Program-made: the position numbers and the translations under genes
NCBI GenBank assembly: GCA_008704415.1
Contig: VXIS01000225.1
Span: 16,783 to 80,782 of the forward strand
DNA: 64,000 nt
Reading direction: 5' to 3'
Source: Sphaerosporella brunnea
Lineage: Eukaryota; Ascomycota; Pezizomycetes; Pezizales; Pyronemataceae
Part shown: one piece after another, positions 43,505 through 53,265 of the stretch
Numbering within the stretch: position 1 is the first letter of the stretch
Layout of the letters: each line of letters starts with the position of its first letter
The notes under the pieces: model-generated
Database searches by the model: none
What the model saw: only the letters and a program-made list of their open reading frames with translations
Told to the model about the DNA's origin: nothing

Positions 43505-45149
43505 ATGCCACTCAACAGCGTACCTTCACTCGACCGTGTCTTCCAATCACCACCAAACGCCGACACCATGACTGCCAGATCGACGACTGCTGCTTTGCCT
43601 GTCCCCGCTGCCGGCAGTGCAGATGCCATTCACGCACTTCTTGCTGCCGGAAGTATAGCCAACGTCTCGCTGGTTTCGGCGGTTGATTCTCCCGGGATCG
43701 ACAAGAAAGCAGCTCGGCTTCTTGATGCGCTAGCTGCTATCCTAGTCAGCCGCGCGCAGCACGAAGTAATAGCTATTGGTGCCCAGGTCCAGCACAGCAA
43801 CGACTTGAGCGATCATTCAGGAAAGTTGCAGCTTGTTCTGGCAGCGAATGCTGCTCTACCGCAAACCATTCAAGCGTATCTTGAAGAGGTATGGAAATGC
43901 ATGCAGCTCTTGGCCGAACGTCGCCAGCAGCTACGACCTCCGGAGGCCAAGGATCAGGTCAGCGCAAACCATCTCCACCACCGCCAGACGACAGAGATAC
44001 TGAATGTCGACAGCAACGTGCACGGATGGCTGGACTTATTTACCGGCACAATTTCCCGAAGTTCCTTCGCCGCGTTCGCAAGCGTGAGGCAGCTGCACTT
44101 CGTTTTGTCGAGGCCATGCGAAATCATGTCACAGGAGAGGATGTCTTGCAGTACGGTTCAACAGCCGCCGTAATTTCAATGTTGAACAGCTACTCTAAAC
44201 TCATTGACCTTCTTTCCGCTCATCAAGTCGGTGGCAAAAATGAAGTCTCAGTCGACGTCGTATCGGATCCGGATTTTCTACCCATTATGGATGGTTTGTG
44301 GTTGGCTTTCCGAATCCTTCGTTCATTGGGAGATCATTCCTTTCATCTCTGGGGTTTGAGGCTTCCCGGTCAGTCACCTCCTCCTTTCAACGCTTCTTGG
44401 TATATTGGCTGACATCTCACATAGACCACTCCACGGTCGCGCTGTGGCGATTCTTCAACAAAGTTACTCTCATTCACGGCTCTATTGCGGAACTAGAATC
44501 AGCGGCCTGCTCTACCCGGCTATATCGATTGTTTCGGAAGAAGCTTTTTGTTGAAATTGTTGACCATCCACGGATGACAGTCACTCTCCCAACTTCCAAA
44601 GATGCTTGGGTCACGTTGATCGATATGGCATTGAACACCGCACAACCACTGAAACCAATTGAGCCTAGAGTGATCCAAAGCACGGCCGCAGCCTTGTCAA
44701 CCCGTTTCTCGGATAAATCAGTTTCGTGCGAGATACATTGCGAATGTAAGATTCTGCAGCGTTTTGCCACCACCACGACTTACAAAATTAAACCCATCAA
44801 CTACATCGGGGTGTCCAAACTCTCGTGTACTGGCTGCACCGCTGTTTTCGACTCCTACAACGAACTTCAGAACTCTCAGGGCCATAGGTTCTATACCCGC
44901 GGAGCGCACGGCAAGTGGTACTTTCCTTGGTTCCTTCCCAAGGTTGGTGGTGGCGAGAAACAGATAGATTTCACAAACCGCGTGTACATGAAGCTGGCCG
45001 GACAATACGCTCAATACTTGAAGACTGTAGCGCTCAGCGACAGTGGTGCCTTGTCCGAAGGCTCCCAAGAAGTTTCGGCGGGTACGCCGGAAGACTTCAT
45101 GTTCCTCGAAGCTAATGCCCTGGAACTTCTTGATAAGATTAAGGCGTGA
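43505..45149 (+). CDS. OTT_1508-like deaminase-fold protein
   Basis: Three exons close in phase: 43505-43957, 44014-44368 and 44425-45149 (510 aa; 489 aa if the better-context ATG at 43568 is used). The C-terminal part has the zinc-dependent deaminase motifs: H374-C-E376 in EIHCECKIL and C404-x-x-C407 in GVSKLSCTGC, followed by GAHGKWYFPW. This spacing and the YIGVSKLSC and HGKWYFPW blocks are those of the fungal OTT_1508-like deaminase family, which is expanded in many fungi; its substrate is unknown, and nucleic-acid mutation or editing and conflict with mobile DNA have been proposed. The N-terminal half is helical (REAAALRFVEAMRNHV) with no recognised domain. Catalytic residues are all present. 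It is surrounded by pogo-type elements and lies between the two direct repeats at 43191 and 46786. Confidence 0.88.
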
Positions 45150-45355
45150 ACAAGACGTGGAAAGGGAGGGCTAGTTACTGGTAGTGGTCATGAAGTACCG
45201 TATAAACGCGCACTTTTCAATACTGCGCAACTTGAGGATACCGCATGTCTGGTGCTAAAGGGGTCAGGGAGCAACAGGTTTGGCGAATCCAGAAACTATT
45301 AATATTCAATAATCGTCCTACTCCCGCTCTTTCATCTCAATATCCTGTGACAATA

Positions 45356-45682
45356 CCGTATTATCCCAGCAATAAGGCAATTTCGCCGGCGCCGAAGTAT
45401 ACTTACCGTACACGTAGCGTTAGTCGGCGGGCAGTGAAGCTGGATGGGAAGTTTAGACGCGACGTGAAAAGTTAAAAAGACTTCAATGCGACGAAGACGC
45501 TGGAGAGACTGTCTCCATCTCCCCGCTCTGTTTAAGGCTTTACTGACCACCACCGGTCGTGCACTGTCCAAGCACGTCGCTTCCGGCCGCCTCTCACACA
45601 GATTCACTGCCCGCTGAACGCTACGTGTACGGTAAGTATACTTCGGCGCCGGCGAAATTGCCTTATTACCGGGATAATACGG
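45356..45682. mobile_element. 327-bp TA-flanked MITE with long inverted repeats
   Basis: Termini CCGTATTATCCC... and ...GGGATAATACGG are flanked by TA. The inverted repeats extend about 75 bp and include TTCGCCGGCGCCGAAGTATA. No coding sequence. It is related at its ends to the 115-bp MITE at 12459. Confidence 0.82.
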
Positions 45683-45786
45683 TACGCCATTTCATCCAGC
45701 AGCTCACAAAAGCCTATTCCCAGTCCCTTTCCGTCGATTTTGTTCTGCCCCCAGTTCCAATTGCATTTTGATCAGCCTATCCCCTA

Positions 45787-46656
45787 CTCGTGCCAAGGTG
45801 ACTACCGTCACCCCCGGTCGCTCGCAGGCTCGCTCCCAGGGGCACTCACAAGTGAGTGCCAGCCAGCCGAATAATAGTCACTAGGCCCAACGATAGAATT
45901 TTTCGACTGCCGCCCTACCGACCCCATTTTCACCACCATCACGACCAAACCATGCAGCGGGCATAGTCATAGGCGTCTCAGAATTACATGGAGATACATA
46001 GAATATAGAATATATAATTATACATGCGTTCAATCTTGCACTACTTGCTATGCTTTGCCCGTTTCCTTCCTTCCTACCGAACCTCCATACACAATGCCTT
46101 CATAAGCTTCTTCCGAGAAGAAGATGCCAGAATCTTCTTTCTACTCTCCTTCACAGCATCAAGAAATCGTTTTCTCTCTGCTTTTGCAGCTCTCTTGATG
46201 GCAGTCTGCGCACGCTCCAGTGCTTCTCGTGCCTTTTTCGCCTCATCCTCATCCCTCACCGATAGCATCCAATCGATCAAGATACATGCAGACAGCAAGT
46301 TCTTGGGCCTCTGTCAGCTTCTTATTTGGTCCGGGCAGATCGCTTTTAGCTAGTCGACCATTCCATCGACCTCGAAGTCGTTGTTCTGGAAGGTTGAACT
46401 CGCGAGCTGCAGCGGCGATGTTGACTACATCTCTCTTCCGAAGAACCTCAATTGCAGCTTGGATTCGGGTCTCAACAGACTTATAGGACTCGGCTTGCTG
46501 CATGGTTTGGTCGTGATGGTCGCGGTCGGGCAGCGGTCGAAAAATTCTATCGTTGGGCCTAGTGACTATTATTCGGCTGGCTGGCACTCACTTGTGAGTG
46601 CCCCTGGGAGCGAGCCTGCGAGCGACCGGGGGTGACGGTAGTCACCTTGGCACGAG
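45787..46656. mobile_element. 870-bp pogo/Fot1 deletion derivative with about 130-bp terminal inverted repeats
   Basis: Both ends read CTCGTGCCAAGGTGACTACC inward and the inverted rep­eats match almost perfectly for about 130 bp (to 45918 and from 46529). TA flanks both sides. The interior keeps a minus-strand transposase remnant (46074-46503). The terminal 8 bp equal those of the 42171-43209 element, so the two belong to one family. Confidence 0.92.
46074..46503 (-). pseudogene. Pogo transposase remnant: N-terminal helix-turn-helix joined to C-terminal tail
   Basis: ATG 46503 starts a frame with RIQAAIEVLRKRDVVNIAAA, then AREFNLPEQRLRGRWNG, the Psq-type helix-turn-helix of pogo transposases, followed by LAVCMYLDRLDAIG. 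Just after this a stop occurs and the sequence continues in another frame with a basic coiled tail (EAKKAREALERAQTAIKRAA and onward to 46074). The whole DDE catalytic domain that should lie between is absent, so this is an internal-deletion product. Confidence 0.8.
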
Positions 46657-46785
46657 TAGTCGTCATGCAGGCTTGACTGTCGAAGATGCGGGAGCTGCGG
46701 TCAGTGCCCTGAAGTTTACTTCAGGGTTCCTCCGGGAAAAAAAGGGGGGCTTTCTCACGTGTGTGGGGGGGGGGAGAGAGCACTG

Positions 46786-47038
46786 GTAACCCCCTTGGCA
46801 CGAGTAGGAGCCTATTCACCCAATTCATCGTCCTCTACCTGTTCCTGAACCTCCTGTTCCGAAGCTCTCACACTCTTCTCCTCCAACAGCGGGCCAGCTA
46901 TCCCAGGGCCGGTATACCTCTTACCACAAGGCCCTGGTTCCAAATCAAGTAATTCTGCGAACCATCAGGCGAAAGGGCAATCCCTGTGCCCGGAAATGTC
47001 AGCCGTTTGGCGTGCAGTTTTTCCTACGGTTCGCTAAT
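46786..47038 (+). repeat. Direct repeat copy B, carrying a pogo element end
   Basis: It matches 43191-43452. It starts with the last 14 bp of the pogo element (CCCCTTGGCACGAG then TA), but here no full element precedes it. Confidence 0.88.
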
Positions 47039-47075
47039 GTACCTAGTCATAAGAATGTGACGTTCACGGACCTTG

Positions 47076-47367
47076 TGGTTGGGGACACCTAAAGACGGAG
47101 GGGTTTGGGTACCCTGACTTTGGACAGAGCCTCCACCAAAAAAAAGTTATTTTAAAAAATAACACTATCAGGGGCCTAGTTTTCGCTCGCTCTATCGACT
47201 GGTTAACTCAGAATTTCCGAATTCTGCCTGGTTGTTGAGAAAATAGGCCCCTCCCCGGGGACAAATGTCAGTTATATGGAGATTCACGCTCATCACTCGG
47301 CACTTTTGTATGTGTTACTAAGTGAATGAATGTCAGAAATCCCACAGCGACTAGGAGTCCCCAACCA
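47076..47367. mobile_element. 292-bp MITE of the TGGTTGGGGAC family
   Basis: It is bounded by TGGTTGGGGAC and GTCCCCAACCA. The right flank is TA; the left flank is TG, presumably a mutated TA. The first 45 bp resemble the left end of 18449-18906. Confidence 0.75.
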
Positions 47368-47997
47368 TAATGTTCGCCTTGCCAGGGAACCCCTCCTCCA
47401 ACCTAGGGCCAGACACTTAGACGGGGGATAGCGCGGCATGGGGTTGGCGTTCAAAACGACCCCCCTCCTTTTAGTATGGGCAGAGTTTTGTCTGAGGCTC
47501 TTTTTAACTATTAAGGCAAGATGAGTGATAAATTATGAGGTTCCTAACCCAATCTGGTAATATGAGTGAGAGACTGTGCACCGCTCTGGGTTATACATGC
47601 ATCTCACTCGATGTTTCCCAACCAAGTAAGATTTTCGGCGAGTCTATTTTGTACTCGATCTATCCCGTAATTCACGACTTTTTGGACCGGGTAATTTTGG
47701 GGTGACACGGAGACACTTGAGCAGCGCCGACGAGAAAACACCGGAGATTTTGAAAAGGAATGCTGCTTATCGCCGACTACAACCGATGATATTCCCCTCT
47801 GCATCTACTTCAACGCGGTGAAAACGGTCAAAACATGGCGGGCATCCACCATTGGCACGGCGGCATTCTGTTTCATACAAGTTAGAACCTGGTTCTGAAT
47901 TCTCAGAAAACTGCTCATCTCGGCATTCTGCTTCCGATGTCCTCTTCTTCCCCTACAACCACTTCGTAGTCCAATTCCTTCTCCCCGGGCTCCCCAT
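47368..47997. other. Intergenic; 3' end zone of the neighbouring pogo relic
   Basis: From about 47690 (GTAATTTTGGGGTGACACGGAGAC) the sequence aligns with 38295-38470. No gene. Confidence 0.5.
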
Positions 47998-49039
47998 TTA
48001 CCTGTGGATCCTCACGCACTGCAATATCATGCGATCTCCGCATTTCTCGGCGCTCGACACGTTGGTTTTATTCTTGTGCGGGCTGTGGCAGTGGATTGTT
48101 GCTGTTTCAGCAGAAGGCGACGCCGCCTGCGATGTCACCGTCTCCAGCTTGCTAAGAAAGACGTGAAGACGGACAACGGGATTGATATGGGTATCGTTCG
48201 GTCGAAGATAACCTGTCATTCCTTCTGGAATAAAGGCAGCCGTAAGATTCAAGGAAAGGACCCCCAGATCGTGGAGAACAGTTCTTGTGCAGTTCGTTGG
48301 ACATGAGAAGGCACAGTTAGCCTCTTTCTTGCTGACCAATTGCATAATCTTGATGTCGGTGTACGAATTCTTTGCCATGCAACGATTACACGAGGATCGC
48401 AGAATTGCATTTCCTTCCGAATGGATGCGCTAATCCCTTTCCCACGAAAGATCAAAAACGGCTTACAAATCAGCTGAAACCATAATGGAAGGTGTTGCTT
48501 GCCGCCGTATCCAATCTTTGGTTTCAATATTTTTCTTGACGGAGTGAGCTCCTTTAGGCGCGTACGTATACTTACTGAAAAAAATCGAAGGGTAAAGCCA
48601 TCTGGTCAAAGTTGAAGATATGACGTCGCTTGAGACGTCTGACATCCAGGTTGGTCTCCTCCAAACGGCGAGGAACTTTTGCATTTCGACGGATGAATCG
48701 AAGAAATTGCAGCGCAAATTTCACGGTATTCTGTCGGCAGCTGTTGAGCCTGCGATATCGGCGCACTGTAGGCAATACGGTTGGCGTTTCTTGAAAGCTT
48801 GGAACCACTCGTTGGAAAGGCCAATCCCAGACATCGTCTTGCTGTCGACAGAGGACGTATTCCTCTTCAAAAATGCGTAGCGCATGCCTCTGGAACCAAT
48901 TTCGAGGGACTTTCCATTCTTGACCTCCACTCCTCAACGAGGCGTACCTACATCTTGGGCCATTGTGCTTGCGTCCCCATCTCCGATTTTCTGACTTCCT
49001 CCTTTCGCATCCAATATCTCTTACTCCTGGTGTGACCAC
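47998..49039 (-). pseudogene. Pogo/Tigger-type transposase pseudogene
   Basis: Traces of a transposase run collinearly on the minus strand through several frames. A CENP-B-like DNA-binding part (RIFEEEYVLCRQ, LSNEWFQAFKKRQ) and EYREICAAISSI come first, then IFNFDQMALPFDFF with the first catalytic aspartate, TYAPKGAHSV, DWIRRQATPSIMVSADL and LIFRGKGISASIRKE with the following CDPRVIVAWQ. Last comes LNLTAAFIPEGMTGYLRPND with the third-acid region. At least three frame changes and stops separate these blocks. Its 3' flank matches the repeat at 38295-38780, so both are relics of one family. Confidence 0.75.
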
Positions 49040-50718
49040 TTACGCAGTGTTGGCTTTCACTGTATCCCAAAATCTCAGCAGCCCGCGACTTTCTACTGGG
49101 AGCTAACATCATCTCTCCTACATGTGTATGTCAGCGGTACTCCAACAATCATCTGCTCGCGGGAATCCAACCATTTTCATCAGTGTCCCACTCTCTAGCA
49201 TTTTCCGCGAGCTCTAAAGCTTCAAGACGTTGCTCCCGATTGGTAGCCTTTCTTTTTTTTAAGCCCAGAGACCCGATAGCCCGCGCCCATCACACATCTC
49301 ATGTCAGAATCGCAAGCCGTTGTTGGTGCTACATAATGTCCATTCGAAACTCAAGGAAAAAAATAAAGAAGCAAAGAGATAACCGGCCCCGCCGGGTGGC
49401 TGATAGCTAGACTAGTCATTCACCCAGCCAGAGCACTGGCTGTAAAAATCTCGAACTACGCATGCGCATCCTGTTAGAGGGCGGATTTGAACGCGAATGT
49501 AGGTCGCTCACCGGTGCGCAGCCTGGTGGAGACGATTGACAGGCTACAAAACCCCCTCACTTAGCACCGTATAGGTAGACGCGTCGAGGCGTACGCGTCT
49601 GCTGCTGCACGAATGCGCTGAGCTTCCCTACATGAGCTTCCCTACATGAGCTTCCCATTGGCCAATGATTTTTGCTGTTCGTTTGCTGCAGGGCTGAAAC
49701 ATTGTCAGAAAAAAAGCGGCTTTTAATTGGTCTGGTTGACAATGCGACCGGAAACCCTTTCAATTCTCCCGCTGAAAGCCGCGTTATCCAGCAATGCCTT
49801 CACTGATCCCAGCCTCACGCTTAAGAGCGCTTCATTTTTCGAAGTGAGTTATGTACTACATGATTGCGAGCGAAGAGGATAGGGGTAGTGCCTGCCCCGC
49901 AGCCTTCAAATTTATAACGAAGCCACCACCGCGAAGTACTTACCGTGATCGCGCCTGCCGCGTATATATATCCGCCTAAGCGCTGTCCCCGCGCGGCAAA
50001 CGTCTTGGCTCGCCCCCTCGATATCCGGCAAACCGAACCTACGCGTGTGAGCACGGCCGTCGGTCGGGTCCAAAAACCACACCCCCAGCAGTTTCACCCC
50101 CTCCCCCCCCCCCTGCCTCTCCATAAACGAGCCGATACCGCAGTGAGTGGTTGGTAAGCTAAGCTTCTGTTTTGCAGCAGCAAAAAAAAAAAAAAAAAAC
50201 ACACACTGACACACTGACGGCAACCGGAACGGAACCAGGCCAGGGCCCTTCATGGACACAGCTGTTCCGCTGCTGCTGCTGCCGACGAGTTTTTTTTTTT
50301 TTTTCCGGCGATATTTGCCGCCGCGTTCAATGGCCATCGATCGTAATCGTTCGTGTAGTGAAGGCGGTGATTTTAGAATCGCGAACACTTGCCCCCAGGT
50401 TTTGTAGCCGCCCATTTTAGTGGGAAAAAGCGTGATCTGGCATGGTTCCGGTTGAGATGTGACGTCGTGATATCAGCATATTGAGGTCCATAATAGCCAT
50501 TCTCAACATCATAATAATAATCATAATTAAATATTAAAAAGTCGGGAATGCATACATCCGAGAAATGCCAATCGCAATCCATCTAAGTAAGCATCAAAGC
50601 AAACGAACGAACTTGAAAAAAAAAAAAAAAAAAAATGCAAAAGGGATGTTGCCAATCCCAAACCCCCCCCCCCCCCCCAAACGCCCGATAAAGTATGTAT
50701 CCAGCTACCCCCCCTCTC
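49040..50718. other. Intergenic, simple-sequence rich
   Basis: No supported gene. A 14-bp tandem (CATGAGCTTCCCTA, about 49630-49660) repeats twice and partly a third time. Homopolymers: C near 50105-50113, A at 50182-50199, T at 50290-50304, A at 50618-50635 and C at 50664-50679. Confidence 0.6.
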
Positions 50719-52816
50719 CTAAGCCCATGTAGCATACTCGCTCTCTCCCTCCCCTACGCATCCCCACTGCGCTGGCCACCCTCCGCCACAACCGTCAAAC
50801 TCAAACCCCATCATAACCTGCCCTTCAATGCTTGACAAAAATGCACCCAGATCCTGCTGGCTTACATCCATGGGCTCAAACTGCATCTGCTGCTGCTGCT
50901 GCTGCTGCTGCAACATCTGCGAGGGCGGCGGGGGTGGGGGAAACATTTGCTGGTCCGGGGGAGTCGGCATGGCAAAGCCCTCGCTAAATCGCGGCGCGGT
51001 GTACGAAGAGGAAGGACCACCGCAAAGGATCGAGGCGGCAGCTACCGCGTCTTCTTCGTGCTGCTGCTGCTGCGGCGGGGGAGGGGGTGCTTCGATGTTG
51101 TTGCAGTAGTAAGCGCGCATGCTATCAATCAGTCCAAGACACATGTGAAAGCCCCTGTTCGTCCCTTTTGAAAGGAGTTGTCGGAGACAGGAGATGGTTG
51201 CTTCGTAGTAGTGGAGGACCCTCAGCGGTACAAGTGAGCTTCCTTTGGATTTTTCTCTGGTCGCAAAGCGGAGGAGAACAGAGCATGCATTTGCCGTGCG
51301 CGAAAAGACGTGGAAAGGTGAGCAACGCAGGACCTCTGTCGGCGCGGCCATGAACAGTTCTAGCGTACGATGCGCAGTAACAAGAAGCCGAGCATTTGCC
51401 GCCATGAGCAGAGGTGATTCATTTCGATCCAGCAGTAGCGAAAAGGCCTGCAGCACCGCACCTGTGCGGGCAATCTCAACGCTAGTACTTGTGATTCCCC
51501 AGTCGTGCGATTTCCCTTCGCTATCTTTCCTATCCGCCGCCAACGTCTCGTTAACCCGCCTCTGGCATGTATCCAGGACCCAGGCCAGGCTGGCAGCGCC
51601 AATGCTCACGCTGTCACCTTCTAACACTCCGGCTGCGCCTGCTGCTTCTTCCACGTGCCGTACCAACTGCACATATAACGCCACAACGCGGTCGGCCTTC
51701 TGGTTCGACTTCTTGACCCGGGCAAGCGCTGTCTCGATTCTTTTTCCCCACCGCAGAAATACCGGACGCTTCACCACAACGCTGATGCTGGCGTTGCACC
51801 CATAGCACACCAGCAAAGCCCGCGCTCCATCTACACCGGTAGTGTCAGAACTGGTACCCAGCCCGATCTCTATGGCCATCGTCCCCGCCTGCATGGTGAG
51901 CATCCACAGCCGGCTCTGGGTGAAGCAGCCAGGCGGAGTATACCACGTGACCACCGTCAGGATTGCTTGCACAAGCTCAAGGCCCTTCTCGCACGATACC
52001 AGAATCCTGGAAGCAAGCACATTATACACCTCTTCGAGCAGATTGGAATGCAATTCGGCATGCCCCAAGCTCGCCGCCGAAGCGGCCAAAATCGCAAGAA
52101 AAAGCGTTGGCAGCTCTTCGCGACAACGCTCCACGGATGTCGGTTCAATGAACGGAAAGTGCGGTAGCATCGACTTTACAAAGTGCGAGTACAGTGCTGT
52201 AGCACGTGTAAGGGTCAGAACACCTCTCGAGACGACATCGGGGGCGGCGGCAGTTTTGGGACGCGGCTGTGAACGAAGATCGGCGAGCGAGAAGTAGTAC
52301 ATAGGATTGGTGAGGCTTAACGGCGGAAGATTCGTCTGTGTGGGCCGTTCGGGGGTTGTGGAGCTGGGAGTAGTAGTAGGAGGCGGAGTTCGGTATCCTG
52401 GATGATTCCAATTTTCTCGTCAGCCGATGCCCGCCCGCCCGCATCTTACGTAGGTAGGGTGAGTCCGCACCATCCTCCCTCTCCCCCCTATCCGCCATGA
52501 CCCCCAGTCTCGCCTCCAGGAAGCAAACTTTCCTCTCCAGCCTCTCAACTTTGCTTTCCTCTGTTGGTGCCCCCCCCGAACGCGCATGCTCGCCTTCATC
52601 CCCACTTTCAACCTTCAATCGCTTCCTCCTTCTGCTCCTCTCCCCAAAAATACATATCCTTCCCGTCTTCCTGCATCGCTGACACGCGCCACTCGCATCC
52701 TCAGGTTCGGGTTCACAACGCGCCTTGCTCGCGCGACACGAGTCGCAGGCTTTGCGGGTAGTGGCGGTGGTGGTTGTTGCTGGGGGCGTGGAGGGCGTTG
52801 ATGCCGCTGATGACAT
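50719..52816 (-). CDS. Zn(II)2Cys6 transcription factor
   Basis: Two exons, 52450-52816 and 50719-52397, join in phase across a 52-nt intron with GTAAGA, branch GCTGACG and ATCCAG, giving 681 aa. The binuclear zinc cluster is C24, C27, C34, C45, C48 and C55 (ACDSCRASKARC and CQRCRKTGRICIFG), followed by a basic linker RSRRRKRLK and a leucine-bearing dimerisation segment (VERLERKVCFLEARLG). The middle region begins YYFSLADLRSQ and has the helical look of the fungal-specific transcription-factor domain (LPTLFLAILAASAASLGH). The C-terminus has polyproline, a short Gln run (CTG repeats at 50889-50910) and an acidic/aromatic end, a likely activation region. Target genes are unknown. No metabolic cluster surrounds it. 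Confidence 0.92.
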
Positions 52817-53265
52817 CCTATTCTCCTTGGCTGTCCGATTCACTTGGTATATGTTTCGTCTTCGTTCGTTAGGGGGCGAATGCGGCGATAGTGGGGGTTA
52901 CTCTTTCGCGGAGTCGGGAACTGTCTAACTAACTCCGCGCAATGCCGATCCCGAGATGCGATGGAGTGCGTCGCACACCTAACCCTGAGCAACTGCCGAG
53001 TGAGCATGTGACCCCGAAGTCAATCCAGTGGAGATGGAGAGGCGAAACGAATGAGAGGGACTTCTATTTTCCAGCACTACACATAGATTGACTTTGTGGA
53101 TACCTACTGCAGTAGTCTATCATACTCGTCCATCACGATCAAAAACTGGGGCGAAACAAAACAACAGATAAAAAAGTATAGATAGCCACCAGCACAACCC
53201 AACCATCGCGCCAAAGAAATCCAATGCAAAAAACACCTGGTAAAGACAAATCGTATGTAAATCTC
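52817..53265. other. Intergenic between transcription factor and SMC5
   Basis: It is the promoter side of the transcription factor and the 3' side of SMC5. No gene or clear motif. Confidence 0.6.

Noticed and set aside
49912..50415. 167-codon minus-strand frame
   Set aside because: It is driven by homopolymer runs (poly-Lys, poly-Phe) and has no domain.
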